Assembly: GCA_910585665.1 (NCBI GenBank)
Contig: CAJUFI010000039.1
Location: 1 to 39,065, forward strand
Length of the DNA stretch: 39,065 bases
Direction of reading: 5' to 3'
Source: an uncultured Acetatifactor sp.
Lineage (GTDB): Bacteria > Bacillota > Clostridia > Lachnospirales > Lachnospiraceae
Shown: positions 1 to 8,149 of the stretch, piece by piece
Numbering within the stretch: the stretch's first letter is position 1
Layout: each line of letters begins with the position of its first letter
Program-made: the position numbers and the translations under genes
The notes under the pieces: model-generated
Seen by the model: the letters and a program-made list of their open reading frames with translations, nothing else
Databases searched by the model: none
Told to the model about the DNA's origin: nothing

Positions 1-198
1 ACTACAACTTAGTAGTGCTGTGAAGCAATGCCAACATATTTATTGACTAACACCATAGACATATACAAGGAACTTTGAGTGACTTAAATTAAGGCAAAGG
101 CATGGCAAAATTAAAGTCGAGAAATTATATACTGCTGAGCATTTCTATCATGGTTAGCTGATTCTTACGGATACAGGATGATTAGGTAATTTCGGCTG

Positions 199-227
199 TT
201 GTGGCTGGGGCGGTTTTGTGTTATAAT
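199..227 (+). promoter_or_regulatory. sigma-A type promoter of the first gene
   Basis: TTGTGG at 199-204 and a perfect TATAAT at 222-227 are separated by 17 bp. Transcription would start near 234 and leave a leader of about 135 nt before the ATG at 369. A small hairpin (GCCGC, loop CAG, GCGGC, 353-365) sits just before that start codon. Nothing else is recognisable in bases 1-198. Confidence 0.6.
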
Positions 228-368
228 CATTTTATCCTGGGCGGTCCATCAGACTTCACGATAAACTATCCGCTGTAGATTTGATCGGTGTGCAGAATGA
301 ATGCCATATGTCCGGAAAGCGGTCCAATGGCCGGGCCTCAGGATAGAATTTAGCCGCCAGGCGGCAGA

Positions 369-2051
369 ATGCGTGATGGTATGAAAGTATTAAGAGGTAT
401 TTTCTTCTTTGTGATGGGCCTGATTATGGCGGCCTGTGCGGGAGTCCTGATATGTGCGCTGAATCCCTCCCTGACGGCTATGCTGGCGAGACGGATGGAG
501 GGCATGTATCAGAGCCAGGCAGCAGAGCCTGCGCTGTCAGGCGGTATCGGAGGCCTGCTCCCGGGCGGAAGCGGGCAGGAAGGGGACGCTGGATCTGGGG
601 ATGGCCGACAGGGTATCCTTGTGGGCAATCAGCCGGGGATTGATGCTGGGTGGCTGGAGAGGGTGGACTATGAGCCGCCGGAGAGCCAGCCGGTGGAGCC
701 GCCCGATTCCGTAAGCGGCAGGATGGGCTATGAGCCTGTACAGGAGGAGGCCCGGCAGATAGGCGAGGAGGAGGCGGAAGACCTTTCAGATGGCGCCGTT
801 TCCGGAGAGACCGGCAGCGGCCTTGCCTTTGACGAGGAGGAGTATCCCTATTATGCCATGCTGGAACCTGACATGCAGCAGATATACGGCCAGATATACG
901 CCAATGCGCTGGAGCTGTCCCCGGCATTCGCGCCGGTGACGACTGTGTCCGTTAGTCAGCTGAAGACCGTGTTCGAGGCAGTGTACAACGACCATCCGGA
1001 GCTGTTCTGGCTGGAGACGGGATATTCCTGTAAATATCTGCGCAGCGGCAGCTGTGTGGAGGTTGCCCTGAAATACAACCGCACCGCGGACGCGCTGGAG
1101 GAGGCAAGGCAGGCCTTTGAAGGGGCTGCCGGAACCATCGTGTCCCAGGCCCAGGGCCTTGGGAGCGATGTAGAGAAGGAGAGATATGTCCATGACGCGC
1201 TGATGCAGCTGGTGGAATATGATATGAGCGCCCCCATGAACCAAAGCGCGTACAGTGCGCTGGTGGGCGGAAGGAGCGTCTGTGCCGGTTATGCCAGGGC
1301 GTTCCAGTATATGATGCAGCTGCTGGACATCCCTTGCTATTACTGTACTGGCTTCGCGGGGGAGGATCATGCCTGGAACATCGTGAAGATAGACGGCGCC
1401 TTCTACAATGTGGATGTCACGTGGGACGACACGGACACGCCCACGCATGACTATTTCAACAAGTCGGACAGAGAGTTCGGGACGACCCATGTGCGCACGG
1501 GGCTTTCGGTCTATCTGCCCGCCTGTGTGGACAGCGCGAATCCCGGGACTGCGGCCGCGCCCGGACAGGGAAGCGGTAGCGGTGGTTCCGGGGACGGGGC
1601 AGCCACCGGGACCGCCGGGCCCGGTGAGGTAAGCCTGGATCTGTCGGATTTGATCAATCCGAATCCTGTGGAGCCGCTGACATGGCACAGCAAGGTGAGC
1701 GTGGAGCCCGTGGAGGAGAATCCGGAGCCGACGGCGGAGCAGCTGCGGCAGGAGAACATGAACAAGGCGGGCATCACGGAAGAACAGGTCCGCGATACCA
1801 TGCAGGAATATTATGAGGACTGCCAGCGGCTGTTAAGGGAAGCGGGAGCGGGAGACCGACAGTTTGTCAACGTGATTCCGGAGTCCCTTTGGAGCTCCGT
1901 TGAGCGGGCTTACAGCAGCGGCGATTACTGGAAGCAGTATGTGGAGCCAATCATGGAAGAACTGGGGATAGTTAATTTCGTGATTCAGCTGCAGGTGGAG
2001 GATCTGGGCGGAGGCTATTATCGGCTTTGCCATAATATTTACACTGATTGA
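369..2051 (+). CDS. membrane-anchored transglutaminase-like (cysteine protease fold) protein
   Basis: A 560-residue protein with an N-terminal membrane segment (about residues 8-32), a low-complexity Gly/Pro/Glu linker to about residue 160, and a transglutaminase-like core. The core has the three expected catalytic residues in order: Cys305 in SVCAGYAR, His334 in DHAWN and Asp349 in NVDVTWDD. The family includes peptidases, protein cross-linkers and inactive binding proteins, so the substrate cannot be named; it should act outside the membrane. A second Gly/Ser-rich linker (about residues 395-420) precedes a C-terminal part of unknown function. The start has no clear ribosome site and a hairpin lies directly upstream; the ATG at 381 is an alternative. 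It shares the motif NDHPELF and the catalytic layout with the lipoprotein at 9773-11068, so the two are paralogues. It has its own promoter and terminator and is not part of the spoIIIA operon. Confidence 0.85.
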   Translation: MRDGMKVLRGIFFFVMGLIMAACAGVLICALNPSLTAMLARRMEGMYQSQAAEPALSGGIGGLLPGGSGQEGDAGSGDGRQGILVGNQPGIDAGWLERVDYEPPESQPVEPPDSVSGRMGYEPVQEEARQIGEEEAEDLSDGAVSGETGSGLAFDEEEYPYYAMLEPDMQQIYGQIYANALELSPAFAPVTTVSVSQLKTVFEAVYNDHPELFWLETGYSCKYLRSGSCVEVALKYNRTADALEEARQAFEGAAGTIVSQAQGLGSDVEKERYVHDALMQLVEYDMSAPMNQSAYSALVGGRSVCAGYARAFQYMMQLLDIPCYYCTGFAGEDHAWNIVKIDGAFYNVDVTWDDTDTPTHDYFNKSDREFGTTHVRTGLSVYLPACVDSANPGTAAAPGQGSGSGGSGDGAATGTAGPGEVSLDLSDLINPNPVEPLTWHSKVSVEPVEENPEPTAEQLRQENMNKAGITEEQVRDTMQEYYEDCQRLLREAGAGDRQFVNVIPESLWSSVERAYSSGDYWKQYVEPIMEELGIVNFVIQLQVEDLGGGYYRLCHNIYTD

Positions 2052-2068
2052 TACTTATTAATGTTTCA

Positions 2069-2118
2069 GCCTTTCCTTTCTACGGATTGCAAAGTCCGTG
2101 GAGAGGAAAGGCTTTTTT
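2069..2118 (+). terminator. Rho-independent terminator
   Basis: A long stem pairs GCCTTTCC (from 2069) with GGAAAGGC (ending 2112) and continues inward through TACGGA/TCCGTG, followed by six T residues (2113-2118). It ends transcription of the transglutaminase-like gene before the spoIIIA operon. Confidence 0.9.
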
Positions 2119-2163
2119 CGTATGCGGCATCTTGGATTCAGCCGGGTCTTTTTTCCGTTGCCA

Positions 2164-2192
2164 GGAATATCCCGTTCTTTTGCACATATATT
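2164..2192 (+). promoter_or_regulatory. possible sigma-E promoter of the spoIIIA operon
   Basis: GGAATATC (2164-2171) resembles the sigma-E -35 consensus GKMATATT. CATATATT (2185-2192), 13 bp downstream, resembles CATACAMT. The spoIIIA operon is transcribed by sigma-E in the mother cell in Bacillus, so the context fits. The predicted leader is very short because the ribosome site begins at 2198. This is a match by eye only. Confidence 0.4.
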
Positions 2193-2212
2193 TGAGAAAG
2201 GAGGACATGTAG

Positions 2213-3139
2213 ATGGAGAATTCAATCTTGCATCTGTTTCCCGCGCGGTACCGGGCCTTCTGGCAGCGGACGGCCGGGGAGCAGAAAACGCTTCAGGAGA
2301 TTAGGCTGCGGGCCGGGAGGCCTGTGATATTACACAGCGGCGGAAGAGAGCATTTCCTCACGGCGCAGGGGGAGCCTACCGGTTCCCTGTCCCAGGCCTA
2401 CTGTGCCGCGGAGCGGGAGCTGGAGGAGATATTGGAGCACATCTGCCATTATTCCCCCTATGCATTCGAGGAGGAACTGCGCCGGGGATTTGTGACGGTG
2501 GCGGGCGGGCACCGGGTGGGGGTAGCGGGACAAGCCGTGCTGGAGCCAGATGGAAGGATTCGGACTTTCAAGAATATCTCTTATCTCAATGTCAGGGTGT
2601 CCCATGAGGTAAAGGGGGCTGCGGACGGCGTCCTGCCGGACATGTACGGCGGCGGTTCTTTGAAGAGCGCCCTGATCATCTCTCCGCCGGGCTGCGGCAA
2701 GACCACGCTGCTGCGGGATCTTGTGCGGCAGATTTCGGACGGCAATGTCTACGGGCCCGGGATGACGGTGGGCGTGGTGGATGAGCGGTCGGAGCTGGCT
2801 GGCTCTTTTTTGGGAAAGGCCCAGAATGACATGGGGATTCGAACGGATGTTCTAGACGGGTGTCCGAAGGAGCTGGGGATGTTGCTGCTCCTGCGGTCCA
2901 TGTCGCCCCAGGTCATCGCCATCGACGAGCTGGGAGGGGACGGGGAACTGGCGGCGCTGAGGCAGGCTGCGGTCTGCGGCTGTAAGGTCCTGGCCACTGT
3001 CCACGGGGAGGACAGGCAGGACGTGGAATATAGGTTCGGCATGGCGGCGGATCTGTGGGAGAGGCTTTTCGATCGGTTCCTGGTGCTTGGGAGGGAGCGG
3101 GGGAGATATGTGGTGCGGCAGGTCCGGGGAAAGGAGTGA
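2213..3139 (+). CDS. spoIIIAA: stage III sporulation protein AA, ATPase
   Basis: A 308-residue AAA-like/secretion-type ATPase, the cytoplasmic motor of the SpoIIIA complex on the mother-cell side of the engulfed forespore. The Walker A loop lies at residues 157-164 (SPPGCGKT, with Ser where Gly is usual) and Walker B at 235-239 (IAIDE, Asp238-Glu239). A substantial N-terminal domain precedes the ATPase core. The start is set by AAGGAGG at 2198-2204, nine bases before the ATG. It is the first gene of eight in the usual order AA to AH, with spoIIIAB three bases after its stop. Length and order match the family, so the call is safe. Confidence 0.97.
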   Translation: MENSILHLFPARYRAFWQRTAGEQKTLQEIRLRAGRPVILHSGGREHFLTAQGEPTGSLSQAYCAAERELEEILEHICHYSPYAFEEELRRGFVTVAGGHRVGVAGQAVLEPDGRIRTFKNISYLNVRVSHEVKGAADGVLPDMYGGGSLKSALIISPPGCGKTTLLRDLVRQISDGNVYGPGMTVGVVDERSELAGSFLGKAQNDMGIRTDVLDGCPKELGMLLLLRSMSPQVIAIDELGGDGELAALRQAAVCGCKVLATVHGEDRQDVEYRFGMAADLWERLFDRFLVLGRERGRYVVRQVRGKE

Positions 3140-3142
3140 GCC

Positions 3143-3661
3143 ATGGTCAGGATATTGGGCGGGTGCATGATATTTGCTGGATGTCTGGGGCTGGGGCTGT
3201 GGTACCGGTCCCAGATGACGGGAAGAATCAGGGCGCTCCTGGGCCTGGAGCACATCCTGGAGCTCCTGGCCAGCGAAGTGCGGTACGGCAGGGCGGCGCT
3301 GCCGGAATGCTTCAGCCATATCGCCCGGGGGCTGCAGGCGCCTTTCGGGGAGGCCTTTCTGGAGATTGGGCGCAGGATGGAGGAGAATACAGGCCTTACC
3401 TTCGGGGAGGTCTTTCGGGAGGTGGTGGGGGAGGCCTTGGGGAGCCTGCCCCTGCGGGAGACGGACAGGGAAGACTTTCTGCGGTTTGCCTTGCAGACTG
3501 GCTATGCGGACGCCCAGATGCAGCTGCGTGCCATAGAGCAGAGCGCAGAGCTGCTGAAGGGCACCAGGGAGCGGCTGGAGCGGGAAAGCGCGGAGAAGGG
3601 CAGGATGGCAGTGGGGCTGGGGGCCATGGGCGGGCTGTTTTTGATTCTTCTGCTGGTGTGA
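3143..3661 (+). CDS. spoIIIAB: stage III sporulation protein AB
   Basis: A 172-residue protein with an N-terminal hydrophobic segment (about residues 5-18), a soluble helical middle part, and a C-terminal hydrophobic segment (about 155-172). This matches SpoIIIAB, which resembles type II secretion GspF-like platform proteins. Its start lies three bases after spoIIIAA and its ribosome site GGAAAGGAG overlaps the end of that gene, indicating coupled translation. It is followed by 143 bp without a gene before spoIIIAC, the largest gap before the end of the operon. The assignment rests on operon position and the sequence pattern together. Confidence 0.93.
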   Translation: MVRILGGCMIFAGCLGLGLWYRSQMTGRIRALLGLEHILELLASEVRYGRAALPECFSHIARGLQAPFGEAFLEIGRRMEENTGLTFGEVFREVVGEALGSLPLRETDREDFLRFALQTGYADAQMQLRAIEQSAELLKGTRERLERESAEKGRMAVGLGAMGGLFLILLLV

Positions 3662-3804
3662 GGAGAGCGGTTTCCTTTTGGGCGGATATTTTCGTATTTT
3701 CGGAGGTTGTATGTAAGGGCGGGTTTTGGGGGCGGTGGGCAGGTTGGGCCGGACGGGGTTTTGGGCGGCAGATTTGGGAAACGGTCTGCGGAATGTGAGG
3801 AGCT

Positions 3805-3999
3805 ATGGGAGTCAGTCTGATATTTAAGATAGCGGCGGTGGGAATATTGGTGACCATTTTGAGTCAGATTTTGAAGCATAGCGGCAGGGAGGAGCATGCG
3901 TTTTTGATCAGCCTTGCCGGGCTGATACTGGTGCTCACATGGATCGTTCCCTACATATATGAATTGTTCCAGACGATTCAGACGTTGTTCTCGCTGTGA
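3805..3999 (+). CDS. spoIIIAC: stage III sporulation protein AC
   Basis: A 64-residue membrane protein with two hydrophobic helices (about residues 4-22 and 32-56) joined by a short charged loop (KHSGREEH). This is the standard size and pattern of SpoIIIAC, a small membrane component of the mother-cell side of the SpoIIIA-SpoIIQ channel. A GAGGAG ribosome site ends four bases before the ATG. It lies 143 bp after spoIIIAB and 45 bp before the preferred start of spoIIIAD. Confidence 0.95.
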   Translation: MGVSLIFKIAAVGILVTILSQILKHSGREEHAFLISLAGLILVLTWIVPYIYELFQTIQTLFSL

Positions 4000-4044
4000 T
4001 GCGGCGGGAGGGCTGTGGAGTTGCGTCGGCAACGGGGAGGGAGC

Positions 4045-4431
4045 ATGTCGGAACTTATCAAGGTGGGGTTTCTGGGGATTGCGGGCGTATTGCTGGCGAT
4101 ACAGTTTCGGGGGAGCAAGCCGGAGTATGCCACTTACATCGGACTGGCTGTCAGCATCATCATCTTCTGCTTTTCCCTGAGACAGGTGGAAATCATCATA
4201 GGACAGTTCGCGAAGATAAAAACGTATCTGAACGGCACGGAGGGATATCTGGCCATTTTGCTGAAAGTAATCGGAATCACGTATATATGTGAATTTAGCT
4301 CCGATATCTGTAGGGATGCCGGGTACCAGGCCGTTGCGGGGCAGATTGAGGTGCTGGGGAAGCTGACGGTGATGTTCGCGGGGCTGCCTATCCTGTTTGC
4401 CGTGATAGAGCAGATACAGAGTTTCCTGTGA
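4045..4431 (+). CDS. spoIIIAD: stage III sporulation protein AD
   Basis: A 128-residue membrane protein, counted from the ATG at 4045. An in-frame GTG at 4015 would add ten residues, but GGGGAGGGAG lies directly before 4045 and the shorter form has the usual family length. Several hydrophobic helices (about residues 5-20, 24-42, 65-82 and 105-125) fit SpoIIIAD, an integral membrane part of the SpoIIIA complex related to SpoIIIAC. The next gene, spoIIIAE, is 39 bp downstream in the same frame. Confidence 0.94.
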   Translation: MSELIKVGFLGIAGVLLAIQFRGSKPEYATYIGLAVSIIIFCFSLRQVEIIIGQFAKIKTYLNGTEGYLAILLKVIGITYICEFSSDICRDAGYQAVAGQIEVLGKLTVMFAGLPILFAVIEQIQSFL

Positions 4432-4470
4432 GGGCCAGGATACGGGGCCGGACGGAGAGGGGGAGCAGAG

Positions 4471-5508
4471 GTGGAGTGGAACCTGATTTGGCAGGATTAC
4501 GGATTGGATAAGCTGCAGGAAGGAATCGCGCGGCTCTTCCCGGAGAGGCAGCTGAACCTGGAGGAGCTTCTGGGGCAGGTGGTGAAAGGGGACATCTTCG
4601 GGGCGCTGGCGGCGCTGTTCAAAGGGGGGATAACCGACTTCCTCGCCCAGGTGGCGGGCATGAAGAATATTTTCATCTGGCTGCTGGTGCTGGGCATCGT
4701 GTCCTCGCTGATGACCCATTTCGTGGAAATTTTCGACAGGCATCAGGTGGCGGACATGGGGTTCTATTTCATGTACCTTCTGTTCACCGCGGTGCTGCTG
4801 AAATGCTTTTTCCAGGCGGCGGAGATAGCGGGACATGCCGTGGAGAACATCATCCTGTTCGTGAAGCTGCTGGTGCCCACTTATCTGCTTGCGGTGGGCG
4901 TCTCCACGGGCGCGGTTACTGCGGGGGCTTCCTATCAGATGATGCTGTTCGCCGTGTACGGGGTGGAGTATATCCTGGCGGAAGGCCTTTTGCCCCTGGT
5001 CTGCAGCTTCAGCATGCTGTCGGTGGTGAATGGCATCTGGGCCGAGGAGAAACTCACCTTTTTGATCGATTTGGTGGGAAAGGCTACGGGATGGGTGCTG
5101 AAGGGCGCTCTGGGCGCGATGACGGGAATCGGGGTCTTCCAGAAGCTGATTGGCCCGGTGGTGGACTCCGCCCGGAATTCGGCCCTGAACAAGCTGATTT
5201 CCGCCATACCGGGAATCGGGACCGCGGCGGGGGGCGTGGCGGAGCTGGTGGTGGGATCTGCCATGGTCATCCGCAACAGCATCGGCGTGGTGCTGCTTTT
5301 GCTTCTGCTGCTGCTGTGCGCGGTGCCCCTGCTGAAAATCGCGGTGGTGGCCGGCCTGCTGAAGTGCGCGGCGGCTTTTATGGGGATTGTCAGCGACAGG
5401 AGGATCACTGCCTGCGCGAACCGGATCGGCGATGCCTGCCTGCTGTTGTTCCGCCTGACCGGAACAGCCATGCTCCTGTTCGTGGTGGCGGTGGCGGTGG
5501 CTGCGTAG
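4471..5508 (+). CDS. spoIIIAE: stage III sporulation protein AE
   Basis: A 345-residue polytopic membrane protein with about seven or eight hydrophobic segments and a Gly/Ala/Val-rich centre, matching SpoIIIAE, the largest membrane component of the SpoIIIA complex. The start is a GTG preceded by GGAGAGGGGGAG; the frame is closed upstream by the spoIIIAD stop (4429-4431), so no longer version beginning before that is possible. It therefore lacks the cleavable signal peptide present in the longer Bacillus protein (about 400 residues). The C-terminus ends in a hydrophobic helix rich in Leu and Val. Confidence 0.94.
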   Translation: MEWNLIWQDYGLDKLQEGIARLFPERQLNLEELLGQVVKGDIFGALAALFKGGITDFLAQVAGMKNIFIWLLVLGIVSSLMTHFVEIFDRHQVADMGFYFMYLLFTAVLLKCFFQAAEIAGHAVENIILFVKLLVPTYLLAVGVSTGAVTAGASYQMMLFAVYGVEYILAEGLLPLVCSFSMLSVVNGIWAEEKLTFLIDLVGKATGWVLKGALGAMTGIGVFQKLIGPVVDSARNSALNKLISAIPGIGTAAGGVAELVVGSAMVIRNSIGVVLLLLLLLLCAVPLLKIAVVAGLLKCAAAFMGIVSDRRITACANRIGDACLLLFRLTGTAMLLFVVAVAVAA

Positions 5509-5571
5509 CATGGCCCGGCATGCGGCAGTGGTTTCGGCGTTTTGGCATAGGCAGCCGGAAAGGAGGAGGGT

Positions 5572-6057
5572 ATGCAGAATTCATTTTTTCAGGCAATCTG
5601 CCGGATGGGGATTTTTATGATATGCGCCCAGGCCGTGATACATTTCAGGCCCAAGGGGACTTATGAGAAATATCTGAAGCTGCTGGTCAGCGTCATGGTT
5701 CTGACGCAGCTTTTTCTGCCCATAGGGAATTTCCTGATGGGAAAAGGCGGGGAGGACGCGGCCCAGGCACTGGAACAGTTCCGGCAGGACCTGGAGCGGA
5801 GCATGGCGGAGGCGGAAGCCAGCGCGGCCGCTGCGGACGCCCTTCTGGAGAAGATGACCCTGGAGGAGGTGCGCGGCCTCCTGGAGTCCCAGGAGAGCCA
5901 GGCGGGGGATTTGCCGGAGGATTCCCGGGACGCGGATGGAGGCGGGGATTCGGAAGGGGAGGGCGCCCAGGAGGAGGGCGCCCAGGAAAGCGAGATAGAC
6001 GAGGTGGAACCGATTGTCATAGAAGTGACGATTCCGGGACAGGAACCGGAGGATTAG
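5572..6057 (+). CDS. spoIIIAF: stage III sporulation protein AF
   Basis: A 161-residue protein with two N-terminal membrane helices (about residues 7-24 and 33-52), the first followed by the conserved HFRPKGTYEKY segment. A helical middle part and a very acidic, low-complexity C-terminus follow, with a repeat of EEGAQE. SpoIIIAF faces the space between mother cell and forespore and is related to ring-forming secretion proteins. The AGGAGGAGG ribosome site is directly before the ATG. It sits between spoIIIAE and spoIIIAG in the standard order. Confidence 0.93.
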   Translation: MQNSFFQAICRMGIFMICAQAVIHFRPKGTYEKYLKLLVSVMVLTQLFLPIGNFLMGKGGEDAAQALEQFRQDLERSMAEAEASAAAADALLEKMTLEEVRGLLESQESQAGDLPEDSRDADGGGDSEGEGAQEEGAQESEIDEVEPIVIEVTIPGQEPED

Positions 6058-6078
6058 GATGCGAAAGGTGTGGTGGCC

Positions 6079-6744
6079 ATGGGCAGGGACTGGAAAAAGT
6101 GGGCGGCAGACAAAGGGATGCAGAAATGGTTTCGAAAGGACAATTTCGTGATTCTTGTCCTGACAGGGATATTGTTGGTCATCATAGCCCTGCCCACGGA
6201 GAAGGGCGGCGGGGGAGACGCCCTGCCCGGTACGGAGACGGAAACGCCTGGCATCGGAGCAGGTATCCAGCGGGACACAGGCCAGGGCACGGAAGAGGCG
6301 GCCCAGGAGGAGAGCCGGTGGGCGGATACGGATGAAGCCTATGCGGCCTGTCTGGAAGAGCGCCTGACGGAAAGCCTGTCCCAGATGGCGGATGTAGGCA
6401 AGGTCAAGGTGATGATTACGTTGAAGTCTTCCAGCGAGCTCGTGGTGGAGAAAGAGCAGCCTGTCACCCGCAGCTCCACCAGCGAGACCGATTCCATGGG
6501 AGGGAGCCGGACAGTCAGTGAACTGGATTCGGACGAAAATACGGTGTACCGCACGGACGGGAGCCTGAGCGAGCCCTATGTGGTCAAGACCCTGGCCCCG
6601 CAGATAGAGGGCGTGCTGGTGGTGGCGGAAGGGGCCGGGAACGGCACGGTCAGCCGGACAATCGTGGAGATTGCCCAGGCCCTCTTCGGCATAGAGGCCC
6701 ACAAGGTGAAGGTGGTGAAAATGGTGATCGAACCGGGCGGATAA
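6079..6744 (+). CDS. spoIIIAG: stage III sporulation protein AG
   Basis: A 221-residue protein, counted from the ATG at 6079. A GTG at 6070 is possible, but AAAGGTG at 6064-6070 is well spaced for 6079. One membrane helix lies near residues 22-38, followed by an acidic linker and a C-terminal ring-building domain (about residues 90-220), including the segment VKVMITLKSSSELVVEKE. In Bacillus, SpoIIIAG forms a large ring in the intermembrane space. It is 21 bp after spoIIIAF and 92 bp before spoIIIAH. Confidence 0.93.
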   Translation: MGRDWKKWAADKGMQKWFRKDNFVILVLTGILLVIIALPTEKGGGGDALPGTETETPGIGAGIQRDTGQGTEEAAQEESRWADTDEAYAACLEERLTESLSQMADVGKVKVMITLKSSSELVVEKEQPVTRSSTSETDSMGGSRTVSELDSDENTVYRTDGSLSEPYVVKTLAPQIEGVLVVAEGAGNGTVSRTIVEIAQALFGIEAHKVKVVKMVIEPGG

Positions 6745-6836
6745 AGGGCGCGGCCATGTCCTGAGAAGTTTTTCAGACAGGTGCATATATTGTCCGGCAG
6801 GCTCATACAATGAAGTATTAAAACACGAAGAGGGGA

Positions 6837-7595
6837 ATGAATGTGAAAAACCTAATCAAAAAAAACCAGCTGATGATAACAGCCCTGGCAATCATGATTG
6901 CAATTGCAGGATATCTGCAGTTCGCGGGGAACGGATTGGAGGAAACTCTGACAGCGGAAGACAGCGATGTGGGCACAGGGAGCGCCAGCCCTGTGGACTC
7001 GGAGGGCGTCATAACCGAGAACTATACGCTGGATGGTCTGCTGGATCTGTCGGAGGAAGATTTAATGGCGGAAAGTACGGATATCGAGAGCCTTGACACC
7101 GATGGCGGAGTGATCGTGGACGATTATCTGGACACGGGCATGGAAGTGGTGGACGCGTCAGGGGCCGCGGAAGGAGAAGTGGCAGGAAATACGCCGGAGG
7201 ACGGAGATATCCCGGGGGAGGCAGTGTTCACCTCCACATCGGGTGCAGCGATACTTTCCGACGCGAAGCTGCTGAAGGAGCAGACCAGGGCCAGGAACAA
7301 GGAGACGCTGATGGAGATCATCAACAGCGAAGGGATTACGGATGAGCAGAAGCAGGCGGCGGTGGACAGCATGGTGGAGATGACCGCCATCGCGGAGAAG
7401 GAAGCCGCGGCGGAAATCCTTCTGGAGGCGAAAGGCTTCAAGGATGTGGTAGTCAGCATCAACGGAGACGCGGTGGACGTGGTAGTCAATGCGGCAGCCC
7501 TGGATGACGTCATGCGGGCCCAGATTGAGGACATCGTGAAGCGCAAGACGGAAGTCTCCGCCGAGAACATCATCATCAGCACCGTAGTCCAGTAA
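6837..7595 (+). CDS. spoIIIAH: stage III sporulation protein AH
   Basis: A 252-residue protein with one N-terminal membrane helix (about residues 10-24), an Asp/Glu/Gly-rich linker, and a C-terminal helical and ring-building domain (about residues 140-252) ending in VSAENIIISTVVQ. SpoIIIAH spans the outer forespore membrane and binds SpoIIQ across the intermembrane space. The linker is long and acidic. The ribosome site is a weak AGAGGGG. It ends the operon; no clear terminator follows, and the next structure is a promoter at 7642. Confidence 0.95.
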   Translation: MNVKNLIKKNQLMITALAIMIAIAGYLQFAGNGLEETLTAEDSDVGTGSASPVDSEGVITENYTLDGLLDLSEEDLMAESTDIESLDTDGGVIVDDYLDTGMEVVDASGAAEGEVAGNTPEDGDIPGEAVFTSTSGAAILSDAKLLKEQTRARNKETLMEIINSEGITDEQKQAAVDSMVEMTAIAEKEAAAEILLEAKGFKDVVVSINGDAVDVVVNAAALDDVMRAQIEDIVKRKTEVSAENIIISTVVQ

Positions 7596-7641
7596 AATCA
7601 AGGAAAAATATAATGAGGTACAAGAAGAATCAAAAAACAGT

Positions 7642-7669
7642 TTGTTTTACATAATGATTGTGATATAAT
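7642..7669 (+). promoter_or_regulatory. promoter of the structured RNA
   Basis: TTGTTT (7642-7647) and a perfect TATAAT (7664-7669) lie 16 bp apart, with a TG one base before the -10 box (extended -10). No reading frame of convincing quality starts downstream, but a strongly self-complementary stretch begins where transcription should start, near 7676. Confidence 0.65.
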
Positions 7670-7675
7670 GTCCTT

Positions 7676-7855
7676 ATTCGCGGCAGGAAACCATGGGCTG
7701 AATGGCCGCAGAGGGCAGGCCAGGTGGGTGAAGAAACAGAGACGGAACCGATTGGGACGGCTGTTTCTTTGCCCATTTGACAGGCAAAGCCCACACCTGC
7801 CGGTGATATACCTTTCAGCGGGGCCACAGGAACCGGCCCGAGGGACACAAAAGAT
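7676..7855 (+). ncRNA. structured non-coding RNA, possibly 6S RNA
   Basis: About 180 nt that fold by eye into a long interrupted rod. The outer part pairs with many bulges (for example TTCG near 7677 with CGAG near 7840). GGCAGG (7714-7719) pairs with CCTGCC (7796-7801) and GTGGG (7724-7728) with CCCAC (7790-7794). The apical part carries two hairpins: GAAACAG/CTGTTTC (7733-7739 with 7761-7767) and TTTGCC/GGCAAA (7768-7773 with 7783-7788). Size, rod shape, own promoter and absence of a reading frame suggest 6S RNA, the RNA polymerase-binding regulator. I cannot confirm the 6S central bubble. SRP RNA, tmRNA and RNase P RNA were considered, and their signature motifs are not seen. Confidence 0.5.
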
Positions 7856-7918
7856 AGCTAATATAAAACAGCATCAGCTCCGTCTGTGACCTATAGCTGG
7901 GTACTGGACGGAGCGGAA

Positions 7919-7983
7919 GCGGAACAATAAAGCGGAACAATAAAGCGGAACAATAAAGCGGAACAATAAAGCGGAACTATAAA
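7919..7983 (+). repeat. five tandem copies of a 13-bp unit
   Basis: The unit GCGGAACAATAAA starts at 7919, 7932, 7945, 7958 and 7971. The first four copies are identical and the fifth has one change (A to T at its eighth base). It lies in the leader region of prfC. The unit length is not a multiple of three, and stop codons (TAA) occur within it. Confidence 0.95.
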
Positions 7984-8149
7984 TAGGAGAAACTACATCT
8001 ATGGACAGAAAAGCAGCCGCCTCCCGTTTCATGACTCCGCCATAGGCATCCATGCGGAGGACATGTCACTGAATGCCATCTATTCCCGGCCTGAGGACAG
8101 GAACCCCTGTATCCCAAGCGCCGCATGAAAAACGGAGGTTTACAGACAA
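7984..8149 (+). other. prfC leader region with two very short open frames
   Basis: Between the tandem repeat and prfC there is no normal gene. AGGAGA at 7985-7990 precedes an ATG at 8001 that opens a 14-codon frame ending 8045. GGAGG at 8056-8060 precedes an ATG at 8063 that opens a 21-codon frame ending 8128, just before the prfC ribosome site (GGAGG, 8134-8138). The second site is only two bases from its ATG, closer than normal. Coding is unproven. Upstream, an 8-bp stem (7877-7884 with 7907-7914) has no T-run and is not a standard terminator. Confidence 0.35.

Noticed and set aside
2098..2304. Short plus-strand frame starting in the terminator before spoIIIAA
   Set aside because: It begins inside the terminator stem and overlaps spoIIIAA in another frame without a ribosome site.
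3502..5511. Open frame of 669 codons on the minus strand opposite spoIIIAB-AE
   Set aside because: Same reason: antisense to certain sporulation genes, with His/Gln-rich low-complexity translation.
7877..7914. 8-bp stem GCTCCGTC/GACGGAGC as the terminator of the structured RNA
   Set aside because: The loop is 22 bases and no T-run follows; it may be a leader structure but is not a standard terminator.
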